From: Thereva unica
Taxonomy: Eukaryota > Arthropoda > Insecta > Diptera > Therevidae
DNA length: 64,000 nucleotides
Assembly: GCA_949987705.1 (NCBI GenBank)
Contig: OX465281.1
Span: forward strand, 105,760,266-105,824,265
Reading direction: 5' to 3'
In this document: positions 11,230-22,957 of the stretch, piece after piece
Position numbering within the stretch: the stretch's first letter is position 1
Layout of the letters: every line of letters begins with the position of its first letter
Program-made: the position numbers and the translations under genes
The notes under the pieces: generated by a model
The model's database searches: none
What the model saw: only the letters and a program-made list of their open reading frames with translations
Told to the model about the DNA's origin: nothing

Positions 11230-13565
11230 AAGTTTTTCCCGTTCTCCAACTCTCCCCGCACCCAGTGCTAGACATCGCCGGCGTTGCAGCACTTGTCGGC
11301 CAGCTGATGGGAACCGTCTTGTTTTAGCAGGCATAACACTGCAACAGGATTGTTCCCGTTAGCCCCGATGGTTGCTTCGCCGGTGGAGTCAGCTACAAAT
11401 GAGGTCATGGACCTTGCGCAGGAGATGCCCCAAAACAAAAACAGAGACTTTTCTATTGTTTTTTGCAATATTAGGGGTCTCCTTGCGAACTTCTCACACG
11501 TGATGTGCCACCTACACATCCACGCCCCGGCCATTCTCGCACTAAGTGAAACTCAAGTCACCGATACTGATCTCGATCGATTTCAGGTGACTGGGTATAG
11601 CTTAGTACACAATTCTCCGACCATAGGGATGTCGCCATGTATGTTAGGAATGACGTGGCTCTCCAGAAGGTGTACAATAGCACATCTTCTGAATTCAATT
11701 ACATATGGGCTAAAATAATTCTTCGTAGCCACGTCATATTCTTCTGTTTTCTTTACAGAAGTCCTAATATAAGTAATGATGCCTCGACGTTAGCCTTCGA
11801 TGCTATATCCGAACGAATCTCCGGATTTTTACTTTCCCATCCGGAGTGTGAAATCATTGTTGCGGGTGATTTTAGCGTTCATAATACCAATTGGCTGAAT
11901 TACTCAAATGGCACCAGTGTTTCTGACAAAGACGCCGAGCTCTTTGCAGATATAAACAATTTGCACCAAATCGTGAATTGTCCCACACGAGTTCCGGATG
12001 TTGAAGGTCACGGAGCTCATCTGCTTGACCTATTCCTTACTACACATCCATCTCGATACTCCGTCGAGGTTAGCTCACCCCTTGGCAACTCGGACCACAA
12101 ACTAGTCAGGGCTAATTTCCCATATCCGTCCTCCACCCCAACCAGCACAGTCCCCAAAAAACTGTCTGGCACTATGGGAAAACCAACTGGTTGGGACTTA
12201 TTCGCTTTTTCCAAGCAACCGACTGGAATTTGTGTTTCCCAGGTGCCAGTGCGAACTATGCTGCGCTCTGTATTACTAAAATAATACGGGCAGAAATGTG
12301 TTTGTTCATTCCTCATTCTACTAAATCTATAAAGCCTAGGCCAAATAGATGGTTCAATGGTGAGTGTATGAACGCAATTAACGCTAAAGAAGCCGCCTAT
12401 AAAGCGTACAAACGTTCCCCAAACGAGTCACTTCGGCGTGAGTATATGAAATCAAGGAACTCCTGCAACTCCATCATCAGGAAGGTCAAAGCGTCATTCG
12501 ACGACAAGTTGAGAAACAAGATCCTCAACACACGCGTAGGCAGCAAAAACTTTTGGTCCTTGGTAACTTCCATCAAGAAGAATTTTACGTCTTCCACAAC
12601 CCCTCCATTTATCAATGGGGAGGAGGTGATAACAGAAAGCAAATCCAAGGCCGATTTATTGGCATCTCTGTTCGCCTCAAATTCTTCTCTACCCGAAGCT
12701 GATACGTCACCACCGGTCCTCGAGCACAACGCCCAATCAATGGACGGAATCTTCTTCAGAACGCGCGAGGTGTATAAATGTCTCAAAGAACTCAACGTCA
12801 ATAAATCCACTGGCCCAGACAATATTCCCCCTATGGTACTTAACAAATGTGCCTCACCTTTGGCTAAACCTCTGCGCAAACTTTTCGCCCTGTCATACTT
12901 CTCCGGAGTTTATCCCAACTCTTGGAAACTAGATCATGTTCAGCCCATTCCCAAAAAAGGTGAAGCCAGCGACCCTTTAAGCTACCGCCCAATAGCAATT
13001 ACTCCTGTTCTCTCCAAAATCATGGAGACAATAATCAACAGAAGGCTGATGAAATATCTGGAATCCAACCAAATTTTACACGACAGGCAGTACGGCTTTA
13101 GACCGAAAAGATCTACTGGCAACCTTCTTGTGTGTCTGACTGAGGCCCTCAACCAAAACATCCATCACTTCGGTGAGTCTGGTCTTGTTGCTCTAGATAT
13201 TTCCAAGGCTTTCGACAGAGTATGGCATCCCGCTCTGTTGTCTAAACTCCAAGCTATTGGTATCGACTCAGTTCTAAAGAACGATTGAGAGCTTTCTTTC
13301 TAGCCGTTCAATCAAGGTAGTATTGGATGGCGTCGAATCCAAACCTCATTCCATCTCGGCCGGCGTCCCCCAAGGCTCTATTCTCTCACCTACACTCATT
13401 CTCATATTTGTTAATGACCTGCTCTCAATCCCCTCCAACCCACTTCACAGTTTCGCCGATGACGGTACTGTGCGTTACTCCCACACCTTCGATAATACAA
13501 GACAAGCGCGTGCCAGACCTTGTCCCGTAGACCGTAAACTCATGTCCAATTCTATTAACAGGGAC
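11230..13565 (+). pseudogene. Jockey-like LINE J1, 5' part (endonuclease and half of the transcriptase)
   Basis: This is a diverged sister of the intact element at 60698-64000. An open frame from 11350 gives an endonuclease start (FCNIRG, LSETQV). Shifts near 11625 and 12185 lead through CFLYRSPNIS, AGDFSVHN and NSDHKLV to the transcriptase: STGPDNIPP, SYRPIAITPV, GFRPKRSTG, ALDISKAFDRVW. After another break near 13288 come AGVPQGSILSP and SFADDGT. The sequence is cut at NSINRD (13565), where the BEL/Pao element inserted, and resumes at 25541. Three or more frameshifts make it dead. Confidence 0.8.
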
Positions 13566-14625
13566 TGTTTCCGATAGCTGTTTTTGTGGATTACTTTTGC
13601 CCTGAAAATTATCTTTTCAAAAGTCATAAAATTCTTATCAAAAAAAAAATGAGAAAAAAAACAAATTTGCCACGAATGAAATATGCCCTGGTTTCGATCC
13701 TGGGTCCTAATTTTTGCCGCCGTCTCGGGTATGACGATTTCCTATATATGCCAACCTCGACCTTGCAAATCAATGTTTTAATTTCACAAAATCAAACGCA
13801 CTATATTCTTTTTTCATCAAAAATGTTTTTTAATTCGCCTCTATTTATGCAAAGTTATAAAATTTATAAACATCATTTAAAATGTATAATTCAAGAAATT
13901 TTAATTCACAGAAAACTTAAAACTTTTAAACATTTCTACACTTTTAAAGTTTATTTAAATTCGGCAAAAGAAAAAAAATGCAAATTAAACAATTTAAATT
14001 CACTAATTTATAGGGAACGCGATTTTCTTCCCTTTCATATAGTCTGTAAGAAATAATTGTTAATATTGTACATAGAATTCACTCACCAAGGGCTGCAAAT
14101 TTCTTCGATGTCTTTCTCCTTTCGTGGGTCAACGGAAAGTGGTGAAAACGGCCAACTCATCCCAATCAGAATTTTTCTGGGAAGCTCGGGTTGACCTTTT
14201 TGCCCTTGCATTTTTCGGGAGACCCTCTCCGGTATCCTGTGCCTAGCGGTTAGGCTCTCTTCACAGGGTGTTACGAGATTACGATATTGTTGTAGATAAT
14301 GCAGCCCTTGGTGATATGGTTGTCCAAGACAGCTGATTTTTGACAATTTAATTTGTCACCGGGTTTTTTTTTTGTTAGTCGAGTGTTTTTGTTTATATTC
14401 TCAATTTCGGAAATTTATTTTGGATTTTCTTTAAATCAGGTAAGTAAATCACGTTCCCTACATTTGATTAATTTAATTTTAGGTCAAATTAGTATTGAAG
14501 AGGCATTTTTTTGTGTATCTGTACGAGGATCATTATGTAAATAAGGTATGTAGATGTTGTTTTTCCTCTAGTCGAATTTCGCTATAATCCGGTCCTTTAA
14601 CTTTTTTAGGTAGCTCTCCGGAACA
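13566..14625 (-). repeat. 3' LTR of the BEL/Pao element
   Basis: A 1060-base direct repeat of 24478-25540. A 156-codon frame on the plus strand inside both LTRs is preserved only because the LTRs are nearly identical. Confidence 0.93.
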
Positions 14626-14638
14626 TGCTCCCCCCCTT
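14626..14638 (-). other. Polypurine tract of the BEL/Pao element
   Basis: On the minus strand AAGGGGGGGAGCA immediately precedes the 3' LTR start TGTTCC. This is the expected place for plus-strand DNA priming in an LTR retrotransposon. Confidence 0.8.
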
Positions 14639-14907
14639 GGCATCGCGGAAGTAGATGTCAACATTTAATTGGTCCAGTATATCAGATGAAGCCATAAGAA
14701 TTCCTTGGAGGGCTCATCTGTGAAATAAATAAACAAAAAAGGCCAAGGGATATGAAAGGAAAGGGTTATAGCGCCCTGTCTCGCTTTCCGGAGAGAGGAT
14801 GAAATTATAGGCAGAATTATCCGGGAAGAAATAATTCTCAAGGTGAGTGGGAAGATTTTGTTTACATTAGTGACTCATATTGATTGGTATTTAAAAATCG
14901 ATTGATT
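14639..14907. other. BEL/Pao 3' untranslated stretch
   Basis: This lies between the end of the pol C-terminal frame and the polypurine tract. No gene (for example env) is seen here. Confidence 0.6.
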
Positions 14908-15366
14908 TTAGTTTTCGTTGTCAACTGGTTTATCAGTTATTGTTTGAATAGGTAATCTACAGATTTTTGTAATTGGTCGTTTCAGAATCTTGTCGCGTAT
15001 TCTTATTGTCACAACGCGAACTAGTCCATCTTTGCCTGGATGGATCTCGGTAATTCGGCCCAATGCCCAATGGCATGGCGGTAGATTATCTTCTTTGAGA
15101 AGGATTAGTTCTCCTGGTTTCAAATTTGTTTGGATTTTTAACCATTTCGGTCGTTGCTGCAGGCTGTTCAAATATTCGGATTTCCACCGCTTCCAGAAGT
15201 TTTGTAGAAGTCTTTGTAGTAGCTGCCATCTATCAAGACGGTTCATTGAGATATCCAGTAGTGAAGCTTCAGGAATCGTTTTCAAGGATCCTCCAATCAA
15301 GAAATGTGCCGGTGTCAATGGAGTAGGATCGCGACTGTCGGAGCTTATCTCGGAGAGTCGCCTCAA
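14908..15366 (-). CDS. pol: BEL/Pao pol C-terminal domain (DUF5641-like)
   Basis: This is the C-terminal tail that follows integrase in BEL/Pao polyproteins. Motifs include TPLTPAHFLIGG near residue 15, WQLLQRLLQNFWKRW near 47, LKPGELILLKEDNLPP near 82 and W-LGRITEIHPGKDGLVR near 101. It is out of frame with the integrase frame. The join lies near 15345, where the usual sequence after TQIEATL appears shortened by a few residues. It belongs to the same polyprotein and is separated by mutation or a sequence error. Confidence 0.85.
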   Translation of the reverse strand: MRRLSEISSDSRDPTPLTPAHFLIGGSLKTIPEASLLDISMNRLDRWQLLQRLLQNFWKRWKSEYLNSLQQRPKWLKIQTNLKPGELILLKEDNLPPCHWALGRITEIHPGKDGLVRVVTIRIRDKILKRPITKICRLPIQTITDKPVDNEN

Positions 15367-16429
15367 TTTGCGTTAGTATCGTCGAGAATTCTTCGTATGT
15401 TAATGTAGTTTTTCCAATGACTCGTTTCAGATGATATTTCGTAGACTTAACACCTGCTTCCCACAGGCTACCAAAATGAGGAGATGAAGGTGGGATGAAA
15501 CTAAAACTGACCCCTTCATTTTCGAGAATGGCTCCGATTTCGTTGTTCAGCTGATTTTGTTGCTGTTGCTGTTGTTTTTTGAGTAGTCGATTTGCACCCA
15601 CGAAGTTTGTCCCACAATCACAATACAGCTTGGTGCACATTCCTCTTCTGGATGTAAACCTACGAAAAGCAGCAATAAATCCTTCCGCGCTTAGATCGGT
15701 TACTAGCTCGAGGTGTAACGCTTTGGTGACCATGCAGACAAAAAGTGAAACGTATGCCTTGTACCTTTTAGGGTTCCGACCCTTGTGTGTTTTTAATTCG
15801 AATGGCCCACAGTAATCCACGCCAGTGTGGGAGAACGGACGAGACACTTGCAATCTTGGGGCAGGAAGATCGCCCATTAGTTGTGTTTGTGTGGAGGCCC
15901 TTTGTCGATAGCAGACTAAACATTTATGGATATGATCACGAATTGTGTTTCTGGCATTTAACAACCAGTACTTGTGGGAGAGAACTTGCAACATTAATTG
16001 TGGACCCTCATGCATAGTCTCTCGATGTACTTTATTAATGATTAACGTACTCAAATGGCATTTATCGGGCAGTATTATGGGAAACTTTTCTTGAAATGGT
16101 AAGTCGGAGTATCGTAATCTTCCTCCGACTCGCAATATGCCCTCTTCATCAATAAGTGGAGACAGTTTCGCTAATCGGCTTTGTCGAAGTACTGTCTTTT
16201 GTTGTTGGATTGAATTTATGTCATCATGGAAATGTCTCCTTTGAATTTGTTGGATCCAATAGTGCAGCGCTTCTTTAAGTTCATCATGTTTTAAATATGT
16301 ATTCCTTCGTTGAGCGGTAGGTCTTTGAGCATTGAACACAAATCGTTTGCAATACGCCGTCACACGAATGAGTTTAGTCAACGAAGAATATCTTGACTCG
16401 AGATCGTCAGTATCCACATGCAGATGCAA
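15269..16429 (-). CDS. pol: BEL/Pao pol, integrase region
   Basis: Integrase inserts the cDNA copy into the genome. The zinc-binding HHCC segment shows H-x4-H (HRETMH) and CLVC about residues 133-172. The catalytic core follows, with its first Asp in TGVDYCGPF and its second in YCDCGTNFVGA. The Glu is in SLWEAGVKSTKYHL. A glutamine run (KKQQQQQQNQL) sits between the second Asp and the Glu. The frame is shifted by about one base relative to the upstream gag-RT frame near 16415. All catalytic residues appear present. Confidence 0.88.
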   Translation of the reverse strand: MHLHVDTDDLESRYSSLTKLIRVTAYCKRFVFNAQRPTAQRRNTYLKHDELKEALHYWIQQIQRRHFHDDINSIQQQKTVLRQSRLAKLSPLIDEEGILRVGGRLRYSDLPFQEKFPIILPDKCHLSTLIINKVHRETMHEGPQLMLQVLSHKYWLLNARNTIRDHIHKCLVCYRQRASTQTQLMGDLPAPRLQVSRPFSHTGVDYCGPFELKTHKGRNPKRYKAYVSLFVCMVTKALHLELVTDLSAEGFIAAFRRFTSRRGMCTKLYCDCGTNFVGANRLLKKQQQQQQNQLNNEIGAILENEGVSFSFIPPSSPHFGSLWEAGVKSTKYHLKRVIGKTTLTYEEFSTILTQIEATLRDKLRQSRSYSIDTGTFLDWRILENDS

Positions 16430-19400
16430 GTCGTAACTCTTCTCTGTTCAAGCTCTGTAGAGACTGTGCATTTTGCTTTCGGCCATTGCTGTTCTGGTTG
16501 ACACAACCAGGTTGGTCCTTTCCACCACAAGTCATGTTTGAGGAGTTCGGCAGGTTTCATTCCGCGGGATGCGCAATCTGCAGGATTCTGCTTAGTTGGA
16601 ACATACCTCCAAATGTTTTGTCCTAGAATCTCGTGGATGTAGGAAACCCTGTTTGCAATAAATGTTTTCCATTTAGCAGGATGGCCGCGCAACCAGGCGA
16701 TGACTATTTCAGAATCAGTCCATGCGTATGCTGAATAAGATATCTCCAATTTAAGTGCGTCTATGACATACCTCATTAATTTTGCGAGGAGAGCTGCCGC
16801 ACATAGTTCTAGCCGAGGTAGTGTCACCGTCTTTACAGGTGCCACCTTTGATTTGGCAGCTATCAAGGTGGAATGTCGATTGCCCTGCTCGTCGGTACTA
16901 CACAAATAAACCGCGGCTGCATATGCTTTTATGGAGGCATCTGAAAATCCATGCAGCTCGGTTTTTGTGTTCGTGCTTGTATAATGCGCCCATCTATTTA
17001 TTTTTATATTATCGATTTCTAACAAGTTTTCTTTATATTTTAGCCATTCACATTTGAGATCCGGTGAAACCTCCTCATCCCATTCCAAACCTTTTAGCCA
17101 CAGGGCTTGAATGATGAGTTTGGCCTGTATTATTATGGGTGCGAGGAGACCTAGAGGATCAAATAGTTTGGAAGTTTCGGATAAAATACTGCGTTTTGTC
17201 CATTTTGCTGGCTCAGGACTCATCGTGTATGTATATGACAACATGTCGGTTCCAGGATTCCAAAATGTGCCCAATGTCCTAATGTCATCATCAAGAGATA
17301 TTTCGCAAGATTGGTTTGTTTCACAATATTCTTTTGGTAAATGTACTAATATTTTCTTGCAGTTAGATGCCCATTTTCGTAAAGAAAACCCGCCGGAATT
17401 CATCAGCTTCAACAATTGCTGCTGTACCTGTATGGCTTCTTCGATGGATTGTGTTCCGGACAACAAGTCATCGACATAGAAATCGGATAAGGCAATGTTG
17501 GAAGCTTTAGGATACGCTTCTTTTTCGTCAAGAGCTAGTTGCTTTACCACCCTTGTAGCCAAATATGGAGCACTTTTCGTCCCGAAAGTAACTGTCAGCA
17601 GTTTATATTCTTCGATGGGTTGATTAGAGTCGGATCGCCAGACTATCCTTTGGTATTCCGTGTCTTCGTTTCGTACTCGCACTTGGCGGTACATTTTTTC
17701 CACATCAGCAGTGAAAGCGATACGATGTTTTCGCCATCGCATCAGTATTGCAGTTAATTCGTCCTGTACGACTGGTCCCTTGAGCATCATGTCGTTTAGA
17801 GAGATTCTGCTAGCCGTTGGTCTAGACGCATCAAAAACGACCCGCAATTTTGTGGTAGTACTTGTTTCCTTTAAGACTGCATGATGTGGTAAATAGGTGC
17901 AGGTGTAGGCATCCATTCCGTCTATCATTCGATGATTGTCGTCTTCAGCTGAGTTTACTTTCTCCATATGCCCTAAATCCAAATACTCGTTGATGCACTT
18001 CGAATATTCTTCATGCAACTTTTGGTCCTTAGCAAATCTTTTCTCCATTTGAAGTAATCTGGATATGGCAATGTTTTTTGATTTTCCCAAATGCATAGAT
18101 GCTGTAGCTGTCTTAATGGGTAGTTGAACTTCGTATCGACCGTCTGCCAAGCGCTTGGTGGTTGTTTCAAACAATGTTTCACATTGGACTTCTTCTTCAC
18201 TTAATCGAGGGTTCTCTGGTATCTCCTCAATTTCCCAGAAACGTTTTAATTGGTTGTTGAGGTCAGCACAAATGTGAAAACTCTGTAGCCTGATTGGAGG
18301 TTGAGCCTTGTCGCTGAATTCTCCTGAGAGGATCCATCCCAACGTCGTCTTCTGTGCTGTGGGGCTTCCGTTGACGCTTTTTATCAATCCATCCATTATT
18401 ATTTTTCCATGTACATCTGCTCCTAGAAGCACATCTATTTTTCCTGGACGATAATATTCCGGATCTGCGAGATCAATTTGATGTAAATGGTTCCAGTTTT
18501 GATGAGAGAGTGTGTGCGTTGGCATGACATCAGATAGCTTCGGCAATACAAGACCAGTCACTTCAACACTAAAATCGTTGTCTTTTAATGGTTTGATAAT
18601 GAAATTTGTTGTCCATCTTGCAGAATCCAAATGCTCGTATCCTATCACTTGTATTCTTGCATTAATCCGTTCGCGTTTTAATTGGAGATCTTGGCGTATC
18701 TTCTCGGTGATAAATGATGTTTGAGACCCTTGATCAATCAAAGCACGGACTATTTGTTCCCTACCGCTTGGAGAGACTATTCTTATTAATGCAGTGGCTA
18801 AAAGCACCTGGTTGGTTTGGAGTTTGTTGACCATAAATGAGTTTAGATTGGTTGGACTTATGGTGTCTGAAACCTCACTGGACTCAGCTGAAGCCGTGAC
18901 AAAATTAGAACTTGGACTGCTCGTGGTTACACTCGACTTGTTTCCCTTCATCGTAAACTGTTTTCTCGCTTCAGGTTGACCGTTGTAATGAAGCAATGAA
19001 TGATAGCGACGCTGACATTGTCGACACCTTCCATCACTGGGACAATTTGCCAGTATATGTCCGAACCCGAGACAATTAATGCACAATCCCTTTGCTTTGA
19101 CGAATTCTATTTTCCGTTGTGTAGAGTACGATAAAAATGTAGGACATTGTCTTATGCCATGAGGCTGTGCACACACTGGGCAGGCGAATTGGGTGGTGGT
19201 GTGAAATGTTCTTGCATGTGGTCTTCGATGATCTGGTTTCGATGGTTTATTAGCTTTTCCTCCATTCAAGGCAATGGCTTCTAATGTCCGGAACCGTGCT
19301 TTCAAAAAGTCCTGTAACCCCTTCCATGTTGGTAACTCACTCTGATCACTTGAACTTTGCTCCCACAACTGATGGGCGGACGAAGGAAGTCGTTTCACAA

Positions 19401-20190
19401 TTAGGTGTACTATAAGTGGATCCCAGGTCGAAACATCAATCTTCAAATTGGTGAGAGCTAGCAAACACTCTGTGGTTGTATCCAATATCTGTCGGATGTT
19501 GTGAGCTGTCTCTGTTGATAGAATCGGTTGATTAACTAAAATTTCCAATTGAGAATTGACCAGCACTCTTTTGTTGTTGTATCTTTCCTTTAATAATGCC
19601 CACGCAGACTCATAATTTTCATCCGTTATTTGCAAATGTCGTATTAGATTTTCTGGTTCTCCTTCCAATAGTAGTTTAAGATATTGCAACTTCTGCACCG
19701 GTGCATACCCTCTGTTCTCATGTATCATTGTATTAAATAGATCATGAAAAGTCGTCCATTTTGTGTAATTACCCGTAAACTTATCAATAGCCAATTTCGG
19801 AAGTTTTATTGCTGTTGTATTGGTTTCGCGAGGTGAGCTCGCGATCATCGTTGTGGACAGTTTCAGCTGCTCTGATGATCCCGAAGGCGATAATTTCTTT
19901 CGGAAGTCTTCCAACATAGCCAGGTTAGAAAAGAAAAATTCCTCCACGTCGTCATACAACTCTTCCGCGAAATATGGACATTCACTGTATTTGTCAGCCT
20001 CTTCTGATTGTTGCAAAATGAGAATTTCCTTATGGTTTTGTTGAAATTCATTGAACAAATCTTCAAATTTTCTCACCCTTTTCTCATAGTAGCTTAACGT
20101 TCGTCTATCCTTAGGCTCCTTTCTCGCGTTTAGAATACATTTTTGTAACAACTCCCATTGGGCTAGCTGCTTCCTAATTAGAGACTCCAT
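16378..20190 (-). CDS. gag-pol: BEL/Pao gag-protease-reverse transcriptase-RNase H polyprotein
   Basis: This is a single 1270-codon frame starting at ATG 20190-20188. The order is as follows: a coiled gag N-terminus; a DUF1759-type gag core (KLPKLAIDKFTGNYTKW about residue 130); zinc knuckles CPVCAQPHGIRQC, CINCLGFGHILANC and CRQCQRRYH (about 335-400); an aspartic protease with ALIDQGSQTSFI (about 485). Next comes reverse transcriptase with AFTADVEKMYRQV, FGTKSAPYLATR and catalytic FYVDDLLSG, then RNase H with HGFSDASIKAYAAAVY and AWTDSEIVIAWL. It ends by frameshift before integrase. The long open frame agrees with recent insertion. Confidence 0.92.
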   Translation of the reverse strand: MESLIRKQLAQWELLQKCILNARKEPKDRRTLSYYEKRVRKFEDLFNEFQQNHKEILILQQSEEADKYSECPYFAEELYDDVEEFFFSNLAMLEDFRKKLSPSGSSEQLKLSTTMIASSPRETNTTAIKLPKLAIDKFTGNYTKWTTFHDLFNTMIHENRGYAPVQKLQYLKLLLEGEPENLIRHLQITDENYESAWALLKERYNNKRVLVNSQLEILVNQPILSTETAHNIRQILDTTTECLLALTNLKIDVSTWDPLIVHLIVKRLPSSAHQLWEQSSSDQSELPTWKGLQDFLKARFRTLEAIALNGGKANKPSKPDHRRPHARTFHTTTQFACPVCAQPHGIRQCPTFLSYSTQRKIEFVKAKGLCINCLGFGHILANCPSDGRCRQCQRRYHSLLHYNGQPEARKQFTMKGNKSSVTTSSPSSNFVTASAESSEVSDTISPTNLNSFMVNKLQTNQVLLATALIRIVSPSGREQIVRALIDQGSQTSFITEKIRQDLQLKRERINARIQVIGYEHLDSARWTTNFIIKPLKDNDFSVEVTGLVLPKLSDVMPTHTLSHQNWNHLHQIDLADPEYYRPGKIDVLLGADVHGKIIMDGLIKSVNGSPTAQKTTLGWILSGEFSDKAQPPIRLQSFHICADLNNQLKRFWEIEEIPENPRLSEEEVQCETLFETTTKRLADGRYEVQLPIKTATASMHLGKSKNIAISRLLQMEKRFAKDQKLHEEYSKCINEYLDLGHMEKVNSAEDDNHRMIDGMDAYTCTYLPHHAVLKETSTTTKLRVVFDASRPTASRISLNDMMLKGPVVQDELTAILMRWRKHRIAFTADVEKMYRQVRVRNEDTEYQRIVWRSDSNQPIEEYKLLTVTFGTKSAPYLATRVVKQLALDEKEAYPKASNIALSDFYVDDLLSGTQSIEEAIQVQQQLLKLMNSGGFSLRKWASNCKKILVHLPKEYCETNQSCEISLDDDIRTLGTFWNPGTDMLSYTYTMSPEPAKWTKRSILSETSKLFDPLGLLAPIIIQAKLIIQALWLKGLEWDEEVSPDLKCEWLKYKENLLEIDNIKINRWAHYTSTNTKTELHGFSDASIKAYAAAVYLCSTDEQGNRHSTLIAAKSKVAPVKTVTLPRLELCAAALLAKLMRYVIDALKLEISYSAYAWTDSEIVIAWLRGHPAKWKTFIANRVSYIHEILGQNIWRYVPTKQNPADCASRGMKPAELLKHDLWWKGPTWLCQPEQQWPKAKCTVSTELEQRRVTTCICMWILTISSQDILR

Positions 20191-20454
20191 GTTTTATACG
20201 AATGTGAGGATCAGATAGATTTCAGACTCAATAAAAAATAAACGAAGAGAGGTTTGACAAAAGGTTCAAATATTTTCAGAGATTTCGATAACAAAATATT
20301 CGCAAATGCTTTCAGTCTTTTCTTTCTTATTTATTAACAATAACGAATCTAATTTCAGAATACTACGAGATGCCGACGACGACGATTCACATTAACGCAA
20401 ATTATGTTGTATAAGACTAAACTTTCACCTTTTTAAATTCTTTTATTTAACTTG
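20191..20454. other. BEL/Pao leader, gag-proximal part
   Basis: Noncoding sequence between the gag start codon and the 269-bp satellite. No other feature is seen. Confidence 0.5.
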
Positions 20455-22400
20455 CACTGTTTGTCGTCAAATCTTGGAAGTTAAATTTGACCCACTTCCC
20501 GGTTTCGGATAGAGCTGAAATTTTGCATACACGTTTAGTTTGGATGACAATGCAATCTGGCCATTTTGTAAAAATATCAAGATAGCGGTTCCAAAATGGC
20601 GCCCGCTTTTATTTTACTTACACTGTTTGTCGTCAAATCTTGGAAGTTAAATTTGACCCACTTCCCGGTTTCGGATAGAGCTGAAATTTTGCATACACGT
20701 TTAGTTTGGATGACAATGCAATCTGGCCATTTTGTAAAAATATCAAGATAGCGGTTCCAAAATGGCGCCCGCTTTTATTTTACTTACACTGTTTGTCGTC
20801 AAATCTTGGAAGTTAAATTTGACTCACTTCCCGGTTTCGGATAGAGCTGAAATTTTGCATACACGTTTAGTTTGGATAACAATGCAATCTGGCCATTTTG
20901 TAAAAATATCAAGATGGCGGTTCCAAAATGGCGCCCGATTTTTGAAATTGTGCTCCGCGGCCCTTTGAAATGGGTATCAAATGAAAGGATATGACAGGTA
21001 GAACACAATAAGCTATGTGGCGTCATTCCAAATTCAAAATGGCGGACAACACTTACACTGTTTGTCGTCAAATCTTGGAAGTTAAATTTGACCCACTTCC
21101 CGGTTTCGGATAGAGCTGAAATTTTGCATACACGTTTAGTTTGGATGACAATGCAATCTGGCCATTTTGTAAAAATATCATGATGGCGGTTCCAAAATGG
21201 CGCCCGATTTTTGAAATTGTGCTCCGCGACCCTCTGACATGGGTATCAAATGAAAGGATATGACAGGTAGAACACAATAAGCTATGTGGCGTCATTCTAA
21301 ATTCAAAATGGCGGCCAACACTTGAACTGTTTGTCGTCAAATCTTGGAAGTTAAATTTGACCCACTTCCCGGTTTCGGATAGAGCTGAAATTTTGCATAC
21401 ACGTTTAGTTTGGGTGACAATGCAATCTGGCCATTTTGTAAAAATATCAAGATGGCGGTTCCAAAATGGCGCCCGATTTTTGAAATTGTGCTCCGCGGCC
21501 CTCTGACATGGGTATCAAATGAAAGGATATGACAGGTAGAACACAATAAGCTATGTGGCGTCATTCCAAATTCAAAATGGCGGCCAACACTTACACTGTT
21601 TGTCGTCAAATCTTGGAAGTTAAATTTGACCCACTTCCCGGTTTCGGATAGAGCTGAAATTTTGCATACACGTTTAGTTTGGGTGACAATTCAATCTGGC
21701 CATTTTGTAAAAATATCAAGATGGCGGTTCCAAAATGGCGCCCGATTTTTGAAATTGTGCTCCGCGGCCCTCTGACATGGGTATCAAATGAAAGGATATG
21801 ACAGGTAGAACACAATAAGCTATGTGGCGTCATTCCAAATTCAAAATGGCGGCCAACACTTACACTGTTTGTCGTCAAATCTTGGAAGTGAAATTTGACC
21901 CACTTCCCGGTTTCGGATAGAGCTGAAATTTTGCATACACGTTTAGTTTGGATGACAATGCAATCTGGCCATTTTGTCAAAATATCAAGATGGCGGTTCC
22001 AAAATGGCGCCCGATTTTTGAAATTGTGCTCCGCGGCCCTCTGACATGAGCATCAAATGAAAGGATATGACAGGTAGAACACAATAAGCTATGTGGCGCC
22101 ATTCCTAATTCAAAATGGCGGCCAACACTTACACTGTTTGTCGTCAAATCTTGGAAGTTAAATTTGACCCACTTCCCGGTTTCGGATAGAGCTGAAATTT
22201 TGCATACACGTTTAGTTTGGATGACAGTGCAATCTGGCCATTTTGTAAAAATATCAAGATGGCGGTTCCAAAATGGCGCCCGATTTTTGAAATTGTGCTC
22301 CGCGGCCCTCTGACATGGATATCAAATCAAAGGATATGACAGGTAGAACACAATAAGCTATGTGGCGTCATTCCAAATTCAAAATGGCGGCCAACACTAA
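20455..22400. repeat. 269-bp satellite array in the BEL/Pao leader
   Basis: Units start with CACTGTTTGTCGTCAAATCT (or close variant) at 20455, 20621, 20787, 21056, 21325, 21594, 21863 and 22132. The first two spacings are 166 bases; the rest are 269. The short units lack about 103 bases that contain the GGGTATCAAATGAAAGG module. Repeated minus-strand 90-codon frames are by-products of the array. Units are nearly identical, so amplification is recent. Confidence 0.95.
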
Positions 22401-22957
22401 ATTGCGGAAAGTTTATAATAGACTAAAAAGTAGAAAATATAACCGATCAACTTCCAATTTTGCACACACTCGTAGTTCGGGTGGTTAATGTGTATGAATG
22501 ATGAGATGAATAGTTGAGTTAAGGGTGAGTTGATAATAAAGAAGCAATACACGTTACAAAAAATCACAAACAAACACAGACATGCTGCTGCCAACTAAAT
22601 TCAACTACTCAAATACTGAACTCATGTCCGTATGCATAATTTCAACTAAACCCAGGTAGGAGAGCTGAGTCGAGTTCAATCAACCTTAACCCAACTCGAC
22701 ACCCGTTTACATGTAGTTAGAGTTGGGTTCAACTTGAGTTCAACTCATCATGTATAAGTACTAAATGCAATCTGACCTTTTTGTAAAAAAATCAAGAAGA
22801 CGGTTCCGAGATGGCGGCCGTTTTTGCAATTATGTTCCACCGAGCCCACGACATGGGTATCAAATCAATACAGTAAACTGTGTGACGTACTTTTAAATCT
22901 AATAGAATTGCCAGCATAAAATGGCGGAATACATATAATAAACTAAAAAGTAGAAAA
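22401..22957. other. Satellite-flanking noncoding sequence
   Basis: It contains one diverged module (GGGTATCAAATCAATACAG near 22855) and two copies of a TAAACTAAAAAGTAGAAAAT-like block (near 22421 and 22938). It also has several AACTC-rich motifs near 22650-22750. No gene seen. Confidence 0.5.

Noticed and set aside
13586..14056. 156-codon plus frame found again at 24496-24972
   Set aside because: It lies in the two LTRs of the BEL/Pao element and is preserved only because the LTRs are nearly identical; no family match is visible.
20799..21980. Repeated 90-124 codon minus-strand frames
   Set aside because: They follow the 269-bp satellite period exactly and have no protein family signature.
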